Origin: Novipirellula herctigrandis
GTDB taxonomy: Bacteria > Planctomycetota > Planctomycetia > Pirellulales > Pirellulaceae
Assembly: GCA_007859835.1 (NCBI GenBank)
Contig: SJPJ01000001.1
Span: 2,352,308-2,416,307, forward strand
Direction of reading: 5' to 3'
Length of the DNA stretch: 64,000 bases
Every line of letters starts with the position of its first letter. Position 1 is the first letter of the stretch. Both the position numbers and the translations under genes were made by a program. The notes under the pieces are model-generated. The model was given only the letters and a program-made list of their open reading frames with translations. It was not told the origin of the DNA and did not search any database. This document shows positions 15,765 to 24,696 of the stretch, in pieces.

Positions 15765-18700
15765 TCACTCTAAAGTAATCACCAGCTCCTGCCCCGTGGC
15801 AATTCGAACGGGGGCCTTGAGCTGAACCACGGCGGTGCCTTGATTCATTTGTACGGTTGCGTTCACCCTCTTTCCATTACAGATGACGGCAACCTGCTTC
15901 CTATCCATGCCCTGCGGATCCAGACGTATTGTTTGCAGGGACAGGCTACCGCTGCTCAGCCTTAGCGTGGCCTGCATCTGTTTCTGGCCAATCGTTTGGC
16001 TATACGTGCCCCATCCTTCTGCGGCTGTGAATGCGGCACGGAAATCTTCCGGAGTCAGACGCGGCGCAAAACCGATCTCGCCCTTCGGACCGTGGTATTC
16101 AAACCCGCACACGCCTAAGAAAACGCCGTAGGCGGCCATTGCCCGCGAATAGTGGTCGCCGCATTCGATTTCGTTGTAAGGATTTCGTTTTGCTGCACCA
16201 TAACGATCGTGGATCGCACGAGCCACAGCCAAACCACGTTGTACCGCTTCACTATCCGGTTTGCCTTCATAGATCATGTGCGATGCAACCTGATATTCGA
16301 ACCCGGTCATGCACTCGTCAAAATAGCCGCCCGCACCAAGCCAAGTTTTGAAGTCTTCTTTGCGGCGTTCCATCCCCGGCACGGCGACGTCACTACCGCC
16401 TTGGGGCCAAGCGGTCATAATCATACCGGCCTCACCCACATCCGCATAAACACGTGCTCCCTTGATAAAGGTGTGCTTGCGGGCATAGCCTCCGGCATCC
16501 GGAGTGAAATTATATTTCCAAAGCGCGTTGAGCGCGGAATCAGTTTCCTGCTTCGGCAACACACGGGGCAACCCAACCTGCCATGCCCATGACTGACCGA
16601 GAACTTGATCGATATGGCTCCCGACATTGGTATTGATCCGATCGAAATTGGGCGGCCGATGAATGAAGTATTCACCGTTGTAAACTTGTTCAACGATATT
16701 TTTCATACCGCGATCCGCCACGTCCGTACAGGTCTTGGCAAACGCGTCATCCCCCATCTCCTCGGCCATCTGGGATCCGGCACGCAGGGCCGCGCAATAC
16801 AACGACGAAATCCACCCCATCGGCCCATCCCAGGACGCATCAAGCGTGTGCCGCTGAGAGCCTTCCAGCACACCCTGTTGCTCAGGGTCTTGCCGAAGAA
16901 GGTATTCAATGGCCTTCTTCGTCTTTGGCCAAACGCGTTTGAGAAACTCTGGATCGGCGGACATCTGGTGTTCACGCAAGGTGCGCAGAATCGTGCCCGC
17001 CTGTCCATCGGTCGCTGCAGATTTACCGCGTTGCCCCCGGTAGGCAATGCCTCCACTGCCGTTCATCGCAACACCGTAGTCCACATGCTCGCGTAAATAT
17101 CGCTCGAACTCCGGGAAAATCCGCCCCATCCCCTGCGCATAACTCCAAACGTGAGTACAAGTTCCCGGGCAAGAATCAACGCCTTCCCACCCCCAAGGGC
17201 GACCGTTGTCAAACCAATGAAAGGTCTGAGTCGCCAAACAGTTGATCGGAATAAATGTGCGATCCAACAGCCAGTGAGGCAGCGTTGAGTCATACCAGGT
17301 TTGGTTCCAACGTCGGGTCCCGCCTGCCAGTCGGTCAAAATCTTTTTCAATTTTCTGAGCGACGTCGGCAGCACTGGAAAACAACGGTGCATAGTGACGG
17401 TTAATCGTAGAAAAATCCTCGACCACAGCCATGTCTCGAGACTGTCCCTCCTTCTTTTGATGCAGAGGGAAATACCAAGTCAGCAAAAACTGAACTTGGC
17501 GACTCTCACCGGCAGCCAACGTCAACGATTGCCCTAACGTCCCCACCAGCGGCTTGTCGAGTGCATGTGAAACCGAACCAGCTTGTTCAGACGCTTGCTC
17601 AAACGTTTTAGTAAATGCCTCTTGGCTTAACGGCAGCTTGGCCTCTGGCGCTCCGAGGAGCCCGTCGCGGGCCGGGTCGCGGGCCGGGTCGATCAAGCTG
17701 AGCGCCATCGAACCGTAGCCATGATGCGTTTCGAGTCCTTTCCCCGCGGCGGGCTCAACGGTTTGGTGGAGTGTCACAAGGCCCTGCTGTTGGATGAGGG
17801 TATTGCGCCGCTGCCCCCGATCTGCCACGTCATCATACGGACACGTGGCATTCTGCAACCAACCCATCAAATCCACTTCGACGGGTTCCTTGGCGGTGTT
17901 CGTAACGGTGTAAGCCAACACAGTCGCCGGTAGCGATGAGTCCTTCGCGCTCAATGGTATAAACGGAGAAAAGGCCTCCAACTCAACCTGTACCGGACAT
18001 TGCGGATCCGCGTACGTGACACGACCGATCGGATACTCACCACGAAAGGTAACCCCCGGAAAACCCTGCGAATCGAGCGAACGTACTTCGACGGCATCTT
18101 TCTGCTTGATCCGAATGGCAAAGCCCTGCTCTACGTCGGCGCCATTGCGTTGACTATAAGTGCCGGTTTTGGAATCGACCGGTTCGGTATAGTGGCCGTT
18201 CATGGTCATTAAGCTGAGCTTGAGACCGCCAACGTTTTCACGTGTGTAGTTGCTCTTAAAAATATCCCACAACCAGAGGCGGCCATCTCCTGAAAGATAA
18301 AGCTGTCCACAGCCAATGCCCCCAATCGGCAACCCGACGTAATTCAGCTCATTTCCACTGAACACCTCGGGCGTACCGCGGGTAGAGAGAGCCTTTATCC
18401 ATTCCGCCGACAGATTTTTATCCTCTGGGATCACCGGAAGAACTGGCTTCACTCTGACTTTTACGGCAAGCGCGTCCCCGCCCTTTCTAAAATCATCAAA
18501 CGTAATGTGCCCCCATCCCCCGGTGCCGCGATCGACGATTTTCAGAAACACCTCTTCTCCAACCAACTCGGGGATACTCCAAACAATCCGCTCCATTTCT
18601 TGAGCGTTACCGCCGGTTTCCCGCCGTACCTCCGTCCCGTCCTCGGTACAGAGCGCCACGTAAACGCCGCGACTTCCACCGCCGACCAGAAAGTTGACAC

Positions 18701-19031
18701 GGGCCGAGGTTACTTTAAACGTGTCGGAACGTAACTCTCCGACATACGCATCGCTCTTGGTTCCTGACGGCCCATCAAGCGTGGAAAGATGCCACTTTCC
18801 CTGGTGATTGTACGGCTCTTTACTACCATGAAACGTCGCACGGTCGGAAACGATTTCGCCAAACTTCCCGGACACAAACTTCCAGCCCGTTAGGTCTCCG
18901 CTCTCAAAATCAAATAGAGCTGCTTCGTCATCGACCACAGGCTCCATTGCGACAGCTTGGTTGATCATTGCGAACAAACTGCCCGCCAACACAAGCAGGA
19001 TTCTTCTTGTCATCGTGTTTTTCATTTTCAT
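15765..19031 (-). CDS. Secreted GH116-type glycosidase (bile-acid beta-glucosidase-like)
   Basis: 1088 residues with signal peptide (RRILLVLAGSLFAMINQAVA). After an N-terminal beta-sandwich of about 180 residues (FDFESGDLTGWKF to WGHITFDDFRKGG) the protein has the GH116 N-terminal domain (YVGLPIGGIGCGQLYLSGDG) and then the (alpha/alpha)6 catalytic barrel: SCPGTCTHVWSYAQGMGRIF, TDGQAGTILRTLREHQM, RHTLDASWDGPMGWISSLYC, then HYSRAMAAYGVFLGVCGFEY. GH116 enzymes cleave beta-glucosides or glucosylceramide-like substrates. Start ATG 19031 overlaps the neighbouring fragment by four bases. The gene appears intact, with higher integrity than the broken genes around it, and is bracketed by direct repeats. 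Confidence 0.88.
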   Translation of the reverse strand: MKMKNTMTRRILLVLAGSLFAMINQAVAMEPVVDDEAALFDFESGDLTGWKFVSGKFGEIVSDRATFHGSKEPYNHQGKWHLSTLDGPSGTKSDAYVGELRSDTFKVTSARVNFLVGGGSRGVYVALCTEDGTEVRRETGGNAQEMERIVWSIPELVGEEVFLKIVDRGTGGWGHITFDDFRKGGDALAVKVRVKPVLPVIPEDKNLSAEWIKALSTRGTPEVFSGNELNYVGLPIGGIGCGQLYLSGDGRLWLWDIFKSNYTRENVGGLKLSLMTMNGHYTEPVDSKTGTYSQRNGADVEQGFAIRIKQKDAVEVRSLDSQGFPGVTFRGEYPIGRVTYADPQCPVQVELEAFSPFIPLSAKDSSLPATVLAYTVTNTAKEPVEVDLMGWLQNATCPYDDVADRGQRRNTLIQQQGLVTLHQTVEPAAGKGLETHHGYGSMALSLIDPARDPARDGLLGAPEAKLPLSQEAFTKTFEQASEQAGSVSHALDKPLVGTLGQSLTLAAGESRQVQFLLTWYFPLHQKKEGQSRDMAVVEDFSTINRHYAPLFSSAADVAQKIEKDFDRLAGGTRRWNQTWYDSTLPHWLLDRTFIPINCLATQTFHWFDNGRPWGWEGVDSCPGTCTHVWSYAQGMGRIFPEFERYLREHVDYGVAMNGSGGIAYRGQRGKSAATDGQAGTILRTLREHQMSADPEFLKRVWPKTKKAIEYLLRQDPEQQGVLEGSQRHTLDASWDGPMGWISSLYCAALRAGSQMAEEMGDDAFAKTCTDVADRGMKNIVEQVYNGEYFIHRPPNFDRINTNVGSHIDQVLGQSWAWQVGLPRVLPKQETDSALNALWKYNFTPDAGGYARKHTFIKGARVYADVGEAGMIMTAWPQGGSDVAVPGMERRKEDFKTWLGAGGYFDECMTGFEYQVASHMIYEGKPDSEAVQRGLAVARAIHDRYGAAKRNPYNEIECGDHYSRAMAAYGVFLGVCGFEYHGPKGEIGFAPRLTPEDFRAAFTAAEGWGTYSQTIGQKQMQATLRLSSGSLSLQTIRLDPQGMDRKQVAVICNGKRVNATVQMNQGTAVVQLKAPVRIATGQELVITLE

Positions 19032-19285
19032 CTTATTATTCCACCCCTTGAACGAAATGGGTTCATCGTCGAACGAACAGCACCGTGAAAAGAACTGGCA
19101 ACGCTGCCGCCAATGTAGAACCGCACTCCAAGAGTTTGCAGCAAACGGGCAACTGGCCCCAACGCGAGCACCAAGTCGTCGGTGTCAGACAAGTTCATGA
19201 CTCGCTCGGTCGGAGACATGCGCCGCAACCCCTCAAGCTGAACCGCCAAAGCTTCATCGGATGTGTAGGGCTGCATTTGCATCAC
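19028..19285 (-). pseudogene. Chimeric N-terminal fragment of a nucleotidyltransferase
   Basis: 85 residues. SDTDDLVLALGPVARLLQTLG leads to FYIGGSVASSFHGAVRSTMN, the substrate-binding start of a nucleotidyltransferase (GGS...G..R.T.D pattern). The chain then ends after a few unrelated residues just where the Asp-x-Asp metal site should follow. The first 30 residues (DEALAVQLEGLRRMSPTERV) look like the start of a different small protein often encoded next to such enzymes. Both halves are fragments; the stop overlaps the GH116 start. Confidence 0.65.
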
Positions 19286-19301
19286 TTCATTTTACCGGAT
19301 G
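19268..19301. repeat. Right copy of the 34-bp imperfect direct repeat
   Basis: Matches 15306-15339 at 30 of 34 positions in the same orientation. It overlaps the start codon region of the nucleotidyltransferase fragment. Confidence 0.6.
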
Positions 19302-19352
19302 AGGGAACTGAAACGAAGTGCTGGAATGACAGTTCGATCACCGGTTTACTGG

Positions 19353-19901
19353 TTAACGAAAACGGTTTGCACCTAGCCGCTTCATGCTGCTGCGAACCAG
19401 AAAATGAGCGATAGAACTTTTTGGCATATAACCTTGAGGTCCTATCGAACAGAGACACCTGAGACAATTGGCCGAGACAGCAACCAACTCAGTATAGGTG
19501 AACGTGGTAGAGAACTTCAGCGCGAGGTCCAGCCCTGGCAGGCTTTCAATGTTAAGGCCCCCAATTTCGATACTAGGAGTCTTGATCCCACGGTGCTGCG
19601 GTGTCGTTAACAGGTCGACCGCAACATCTTTGTCTAAGCCAGGAACTGAGTACAGGTATTGGGTCGGAGTTGGCTTTTTTGATTTGGTGTAACCGCTTTG
19701 TAGAAGATGATCGTGCAAGTTGACTTCGGGTGGGAACGAATCGGGATCCAACACCATGTCGACGTCAATCGAGCCCGTGTGTCCTTGCTTGGGATAGTGC
19801 AGATCGGGTACCCAACCACCAACGATGACCAGCTCACCACACTCAGAAATTGTCTTGATCGCTTGATACATGACTCGAAAGGCAGCTTCTTCAGGTTTCA
19901 T
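19353..19901 (-). pseudogene. AbiEii-type nucleotidyltransferase, C-terminal half missing (module 1)
   Basis: ATG 19901 overlaps the stop of the AbiEi-like gene by four bases, the usual arrangement of type IV toxin-antitoxin pairs. The front half has the nucleotidyltransferase signature GGWVPDLHYPKQGHTGSIDVDMVLD (GG..., then Asp-x-Asp) and extends to LPGLDLALKFSTTFTYTELV. After that the family pattern stops, and the last 45 residues are unlike the family, so a frameshift or deletion occurred near 19495. AbiEii-like toxins transfer nucleotides, in characterised cases to tRNA. Here the toxin is probably dead while the antitoxin remains. Confidence 0.7.
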
Positions 19902-20992
19902 TCCAAACTCCTTGCTGCATGATCCGCCGATTCAAGACTTGGTCCTAAATGCTCGTCGTAGATTGCCATCGCTGCTTCTTCTCCGCGGCCTTCTAATGTC
20001 ATCAGGTCCAAGTAGGTCTGCAGATGCGAAGTTGTTTCCAACGGTTCTGCCAGTCGTCCACTGAAGTGGCTTTTGTCTTTGGGAATTCGCAAGATAAGAT
20101 TTGCACCTGAATCCACCCGTCTCACACCACAGGCTTCACGAAGCGACGCCAGAGTGTCCGCTTGGAGCGCTTCTGCGGACACCAGAAAGCTAGAGATCGA
20201 ATATCGAACTTCGGGAGCCAACCGCCAGGCGGCTGAGAAATGTGAAAGGGCGTGTTCAATTTTGGCGTGAGCGAACCACGCGGCTAGTTTGGATTCAACG
20301 GCTTCTACATCGCCGCGAACATAGAACCCATTTTCTTTTGGCTTGTCGGTGCGATAGTGCTGCACCCAATCCTGCAGCAATGCCTCGGATCGCTTCAGAA
20401 ACAGTTGACGGTCATGCATGACTGCGTACCCTTCGTCGATCATCGACTTCTTGATTCGCGACATCAGGCCCCCGCTGATTCTCACGTCTCTGTGCTCCGC
20501 CAATTCGCCAAGTCGCCAACCACGCGATGGTTCATGCAGCATGACACGAACGACTCGACTCGATTTGGGCGAGAAGACGTTCAGCCTGCCAGACATCGTT
20601 TTGCCAAACGGATTACGAACGCCAGATCGAGAAACGTAAATGCCGAATTCCGGGAATACCAAGTGACAGTTACCGGCAAAGTCGACCAAGGAGACTTCAT
20701 ATTCCTTGGCGATTTTCGCTGTTCGATCAGATACGACCGACGCATACAAAACTGGCTCAGCCTTCGCCTGTTGGCTCTCGTCCCTTAGTCTGCGGAAAAC
20801 AGCATCGGCGGTGGCCGGGGTGAGACGCTGGTAAGTGAATACGTGCAGATGCATCGTCCGTCTGGCAGGACCCATGATTCGGTAGTCGCGTCCAGAGTTT
20901 GACCCAGACTGGCTGACTTTAATGTCAAACGCCCCAAGCTCTGCAAGGAGTTGTGCCAGCAGTTTCTCAAAGGGTGGAGGGGCTTGGGCCAT
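19898..20992 (-). CDS. AbiEi-like antitoxin / winged-helix regulator (type IV TA module 1)
   Basis: 364 residues. The N-terminal 110 residues (SGSNSGRDYRIMGPARRTMHLHVFTYQRLTP to EVSLVDFAGNCHLVF) form an endonuclease-like or regulatory domain. A winged helix follows (SPKSSRVVRVMLHEPSRGWRLGELAEHRDVRISGGLMSRIKKSMIDEGY), then the C-terminal domain common to AbiEi proteins. AbiEi antitoxins neutralise the AbiEii nucleotidyltransferase indirectly and repress their own operon by binding inverted repeats. Two perfect 16-bp palindromes lie 21 and 87 bases upstream of the start codon and are good candidates for those sites. Confidence 0.8.
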   Translation of the reverse strand: MAQAPPPFEKLLAQLLAELGAFDIKVSQSGSNSGRDYRIMGPARRTMHLHVFTYQRLTPATADAVFRRLRDESQQAKAEPVLYASVVSDRTAKIAKEYEVSLVDFAGNCHLVFPEFGIYVSRSGVRNPFGKTMSGRLNVFSPKSSRVVRVMLHEPSRGWRLGELAEHRDVRISGGLMSRIKKSMIDEGYAVMHDRQLFLKRSEALLQDWVQHYRTDKPKENGFYVRGDVEAVESKLAAWFAHAKIEHALSHFSAAWRLAPEVRYSISSFLVSAEALQADTLASLREACGVRRVDSGANLILRIPKDKSHFSGRLAEPLETTSHLQTYLDLMTLEGRGEEAAMAIYDEHLGPSLESADHAARSLE

Positions 20993-21013
20993 GTTTATAC
21001 CGAAAGAGCGAAG

Positions 21014-21029
21014 TTTACTACGTAGTAAA
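21014..21029. promoter_or_regulatory. Palindromic operator of AbiE module 1, site 1
   Basis: Perfect 16-bp palindrome TTTACTACGTAGTAAA, 21 bases upstream of the AbiEi-like start codon. Repeated exactly at 21080-21095; a half site (TTTACTA) lies between at 21062. Autorepression through inverted repeats is known for AbiEi. Confidence 0.75.
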
Positions 21030-21079
21030 TATAGCTATTTAATTAAAGTCACCAAGGCAAATTTACTAAAAAGCAGCTC

Positions 21080-21095
21080 TTTACTACGTAGTAAA
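21080..21095. promoter_or_regulatory. Palindromic operator of AbiE module 1, site 2
   Basis: Second exact copy of TTTACTACGTAGTAAA, 66 bases from the first (start to start). The DNA between them is AT-rich, as expected for the promoter. Confidence 0.75.
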
Positions 21096-21653
21096 GTATC
21101 GAATATCCGTAAGCGCAGCCGTTGGAACCGACTTTGCCAAGGGAGAGCAATTGTCCTCTCCGACCCTAAGGTTATGACCTTACGAGTTCTCTCGTCGATC
21201 CGTTTCAGCCGGCAAATCACGGGTGTTTCTCACAAATGCACGATAACCCAGCGGTCAGAGAGTTTGAAAGGAGTTGGGTACGCGCGCGACCTCCGAGAGA
21301 CCTCTTAAACTGAGCAAAACGAAACCTCTCTAGCGAACCGAACACCTTCAAACAATGCAAAACACGCCGTTTTTGAACAAGCGTCCTAATGAACAGCCGA
21401 AAACTTCCGGCAGAATCCGACCGCCGGGTTATGAAGTTTGTGCGAACCGAACTCCTTCCAAAAGGTCTCTCCGCACAGTTTATCCACAGCGGAACTCTGA
21501 CCGCCCTCCTACAAAAAAGTGGTAAACCCCAGCGAAAAACACATGTCAGATTCATGCAGACGAATGCACGATCACTGCGAAATACTACGACTTCATAACC
21601 CAGAAATGACGTCGCCCAACTCGCCGGGTTTCGTTTCCCTGACACGAACATGC
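21096..21653. other. Intergenic stretch, no supported gene
   Basis: About 560 bases without a convincing reading frame. The right end passes into a zinc-ribbon gene remnant at 21654. Confidence 0.45.
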
Positions 21654-21728
21654 TCAGCCGCGTCCGCCTTCACAGCAGGTTTCGCAGATTCGGTGGCAAC
21701 CCATGCACTGCAGCTTGCCGCAAATTCC
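21654..21728 (-). pseudogene. Remnant of a small zinc-ribbon protein gene
   Basis: Minus-strand reading gives GKLQCMGCHRICETCCEGGRG followed by TGA (with one extra residue pair before it), nearly identical to the C-terminal half of the intact 54-residue protein at 25874-26038 (GKLQCTKCHRICETCCEGG). The N-terminal half with the first Cys pair is gone. A second copy about 4.2 kb away supports both as remnants of one gene family. Confidence 0.75.
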
Positions 21729-21797
21729 GCTTGACGAAAGGCCATTAGTGTAGCACAATGTGGTATCACTCGTGGCAACAGCATTTGAGGTTCAAAG

Positions 21798-22244
21798 TTG
21801 AAAAACACCTGCCCTCCCATCGTTCTTGATACGAACGTTTTGGTCGCAGGAGCGTGTCGACATGAAGGCAGCTTGGCATACCGAGTGCTGATGGCTGTCC
21901 TTGGCCGTCAAGTTCCACTCATGCTTACCGAAGGCATAGTGGCTGAGTATGCAGACGTTTTGGGGCGGCTGGCGGCAAGAAAGCTGACCGGACTGACGGT
22001 GAAGCAGAACGCTGATTTGATCTTGAATCTCATTTCGCTGTCGCACCAAACTCAACTCCATTTCAGTTGGCGACCGAACCTGCTCGATGAAGCGGATAAT
22101 AAGTTCGTCGAGGCCGCCATCGCCGCTACTGCAATCATCGTCACCTATAACGTTCGCGATTTTGCGCAGTTGGATCTCGTTAAGCACGGATGGGTCGTGA
22201 TGACGCCGCTTGAGTTCACAACAATTTATGACCTGGAGAATTGA
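21798..22244 (+). CDS. PIN-domain toxin (COG1569 type)
   Basis: 148 residues. The PIN ribonuclease acidic residues are visible in PPIVLDTNVLVAGACR (first Asp), LTEGIVAEYADVL (Glu), DEADNKFVEAAIAA (Asp pair) and YNVRDFAQL. This is the family annotated as putative toxin component of the PIN type, a Mg-dependent RNase. The stop overlaps the antitoxin start (ATGA at 22241-22244), toxin first. Confidence 0.88.
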   Translation: MKNTCPPIVLDTNVLVAGACRHEGSLAYRVLMAVLGRQVPLMLTEGIVAEYADVLGRLAARKLTGLTVKQNADLILNLISLSHQTQLHFSWRPNLLDEADNKFVEAAIAATAIIVTYNVRDFAQLDLVKHGWVVMTPLEFTTIYDLEN

Positions 22245-22516
22245 CCATGGCAACGCTTTCCTTGCGAATGCGAGATGACCTAAAAGCAAAGGCACAACAG
22301 TTAGCCAGCAAACAGGGCGTTTCATTAAACAGTTACATCAACGCAACGCTTGCAGCCACGATCGCTCAGACCGAGACGCTCGCGATGATGGGCGACCGGC
22401 TAAGCAATGTCGATCGCGAACAGTTGCATGCAAGAGTCATGAAATTCATGTCCAAAACCCAAAGTGGAACCGAGCCGACATTGGCTGAGATCGAGCAAGC
22501 CATCTCGGGCCAGTAA
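22241..22516 (+). CDS. Ribbon-helix-helix antitoxin of the PIN toxin
   Basis: 91 residues. The N-terminus MATLSLRMRDDLKAKAQQLASKQGVSLNSYINATLAATIAQ is a MetJ/Arc ribbon-helix-helix DNA-binding domain, and the tail (TEPTLAEIEQAISGQ) is the likely toxin-binding part. ATG 22241 is coupled to the toxin stop; ATG 22247 (MATLSL) is also possible. It should repress the operon and neutralise the toxin. Confidence 0.85.
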   Translation: MTMATLSLRMRDDLKAKAQQLASKQGVSLNSYINATLAATIAQTETLAMMGDRLSNVDREQLHARVMKFMSKTQSGTEPTLAEIEQAISGQ

Positions 22517-22562
22517 ACGCCGGCTTTGGATTACTCGAGCGTCATTTATCGACTTCTGTCGT

Positions 22563-22814
22563 CTAAGTCCAGTCATCGTCAACGACGAACAACTCAAGCT
22601 GCTCGTCAATTCGACGGCAGTACTTTCCAATCACCTTTTTGATGGTCGGAGTGCGGATCAGCCCTTCCACGTCTTGTCGCCTGGCAGCCTGGAATCGAGC
22701 CATCAGGCTGATGAACTCCACTGTGTATTCTGGCTTCATCTTTGTAAGTGATTGTCGGGCTGACTTGATATCGCTTTCATCTGGACGCCATTTGCCGCCA
22801 GCTTCCGATAACAA
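22563..22814 (-). CDS. Hypothetical 83-residue protein or gene fragment
   Basis: Frame MLSEAGGKWRPDESDIKSAR through VIGKYCRRIDEQLELFVVDDDWT. It is rich in charged residues and probably helical; I do not recognise it. Its beginning overlaps the end of the neighbouring upstream frame (22777-23250) in a different reading frame, so it may be the 3' end of a protein whose start was lost when two genes were joined. Confidence 0.35.
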   Translation of the reverse strand: MLSEAGGKWRPDESDIKSARQSLTKMKPEYTVEFISLMARFQAARRQDVEGLIRTPTIKKVIGKYCRRIDEQLELFVVDDDWT

Positions 22815-23250
22815 TCAAATCGAGCTTGCTGTCGCTTGGTGACTGAAGGATACCATCGTCCCGACTCTTGGCGTCTTCAAAAGCTTGTCGGGTTTGGGAA
22901 ACAGTTGTGTGACATCCACGCAAGGTTTTGGCGACTTCGATCTTCGGAAGTGCCTCCGTTTCCTTCTCCACATTAGACTTCGCTTCCTCTTGAGCCTCGA
23001 CCTCCCCGGGCTCCGGCACATAAACGCGAATCTCGTCTTCCTCGTCATGCTTCGGAAGCGGCGTTTTCTTGACCTTCTTTCCTGCCTCAAGTTTCGCCCA
23101 ATACCCGCGAGGTGGTCGTGGGATGTCGCATCGTTTGCAGAACTTTGCGAATCCGACATCCGAAAGGTTGTACTTCGGAGCCAGCTTGGAAACGGCCATC
23201 GACCAGACTTCGTCGTACAGTTCCTGACGAGTGATCATTTTCCAAGGCAT
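22777..23250 (-). pseudogene. Truncated protein with a DNA-binding-like N-terminus
   Basis: 157 residues from ATG 23250: ITRQELYDEVWSMAVSKLAPKYNLSDVGFAKFCKRCDIPRPPRGYWAKLEAGKK is a helix-turn-helix-like opening I associate with conserved proteins of roughly twice this length. A long acidic linker follows, and the chain ends abruptly at DLIVIGSWRQMASR. I take it as truncated at the 3' end. The function of the family is unknown to me. Confidence 0.5.
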
Positions 23251-23528
23251 TGTTCATCCCCTAGCGTCTATTCGCGTACACGTTCCCATTGTTGCGATGT
23301 AGTCCAGTGGCCGGCCTCCTGCTGCGTCATAGGCGGCTCCTACTCATCAGTTCAGCCTATCGAAAACTGGGTGTCCGGGGCGGCATGATTGATACGACGA
23401 CGGCGTATCGCAGGATGATGCGACGTCGGCGAGTAATGGAGCTTCCTTGTGCGAAGGCCTCGCAAACTTCGGAATTTGCCGGAATCAGGCCTGAAAAGAC
23501 AGTAAAACCTGCGATTCGGAGTGTTTTT

Positions 23529-23575
23529 AGTTGCAACATTGAAATTTAGTTGCAACATTAAATATAAGTTGCAAC
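23529..23575. promoter_or_regulatory. Three-fold operator repeat of AbiE module 2
   Basis: AGTTGCAAC occurs at 23529, 23548 and 23567, exactly 19 bases apart; the core GTTGCAAC is itself a palindrome. The array ends 23 bases before the likely TTG start of the AbiEi-like gene, where a repressor would block transcription. It is different in sequence from the operator of module 1. Confidence 0.7.
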
Positions 23576-23598
23576 TTTTAAATGGACGAGGTGCGGAT

Positions 23599-24696
23599 TT
23601 GGGTAGCGAGATCGACGAACACTGGTTTTCTGAGCATTACCAGCACGAGCCAGCCGACTCGCCCGTGGACTTCGTCAGCCGCGACGGGGCGACGATCTTA
23701 GAAGTACAAGCCAAGCCGCAAGGAATGCGAGGACTGTACTCCGGGCTAATGCAATTAGCAGTGTCGCTGAGCCAGCGGCCGGAAGCCCGGACGGGAGTAC
23801 TTGTCATGGACGGTTCGCGGATATCGAAAGAGCGGATATCAAACGAATGGGATGAACTGCGTGAGCTGTTTGCTCCAAAGATATCGAAGCGTCTTTCGAT
23901 GATCGTCATTCGCGACGGAGAACATTGGAAGCAACGGGACAATCCGTCGCTCGACCAATTGGCGGAGGGGATATTGGCAGATGAAAAGTTGGGCTTCAGG
24001 AAGTCAAGCGAACTTCGAAAGATTGAGCAGGCCAGCAAGAAAGCAGAGATTTTCAAAGTACTAATTGTTCGTTGGCTCATGTCCAAGGGACCGATAGGCA
24101 TCGGTGAGTTGGGGAAACACGTCGGCTGCTCGTATCCGACGGTTCGGAAATCACTCGACTCTATACCAGCATCTGAATCGGGATTGAGAGAAGGTGACAT
24201 CAGCCACTTTCCCAAAAACGTTTGGCAGGACGTACTAACACTGACAAAGTCTGACCGACAATCAATCCAATTCGTTGACCGCTCCGGCCAGCGACCGAAT
24301 CCGGAATCACTCATCAAACGCCTCGATCGAAATCAACCAAAACATGTTGCGTTTGGCGGCGTGGTTGCAGCAAGGCGTTGGCACGCTGATTTTGACCTGA
24401 ATGGAACACCTCGGATCGATCTATTAGTACACTGCCCAAATCAAATCCTCGACATTAGCTTTATTCAAAAGTTGGACCCGGCGCTCAAAGAAACCACCGA
24501 CGAAAGATCCGATGATTCACCGACCCTCGTTGTTCATCCGATAACGCGACTGGAACCCGACTTCACTACACAACCCAATGTTGGCTTACCCATCGCCGAT
24601 CCTGTGGAAACCGCGTTGGACCTCATTGATATGGGCCTAAACGCACAGGCCAACGATCTATTCGCCCATTTTCGCACGGAAGTACGCTTCGCATGA
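23599..24696 (+). CDS. AbiEi-like antitoxin (type IV TA module 2)
   Basis: About 365 residues from TTG 23599 (GSEIDEHWFSEHYQ), preferred because GACGAGG precedes it and the operator repeats lie just upstream; GTG 23521 would place the repeats inside the gene. Order: N-terminal domain with the nuclease-like segment DGATILEVQAKPQG, a winged helix (FKVLIVRWLMSKGPIGIGELGKHVGCSYPTVRKSLDSI), then a C-terminal domain with LIDMGLNAQANDLF. It overlaps the nucleotidyltransferase by four bases, and the whole has the layout of module 1 with little sequence resemblance. Confidence 0.75.
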   Translation: MGSEIDEHWFSEHYQHEPADSPVDFVSRDGATILEVQAKPQGMRGLYSGLMQLAVSLSQRPEARTGVLVMDGSRISKERISNEWDELRELFAPKISKRLSMIVIRDGEHWKQRDNPSLDQLAEGILADEKLGFRKSSELRKIEQASKKAEIFKVLIVRWLMSKGPIGIGELGKHVGCSYPTVRKSLDSIPASESGLREGDISHFPKNVWQDVLTLTKSDRQSIQFVDRSGQRPNPESLIKRLDRNQPKHVAFGGVVAARRWHADFDLNGTPRIDLLVHCPNQILDISFIQKLDPALKETTDERSDDSPTLVVHPITRLEPDFTTQPNVGLPIADPVETALDLIDMGLNAQANDLFAHFRTEVRFA

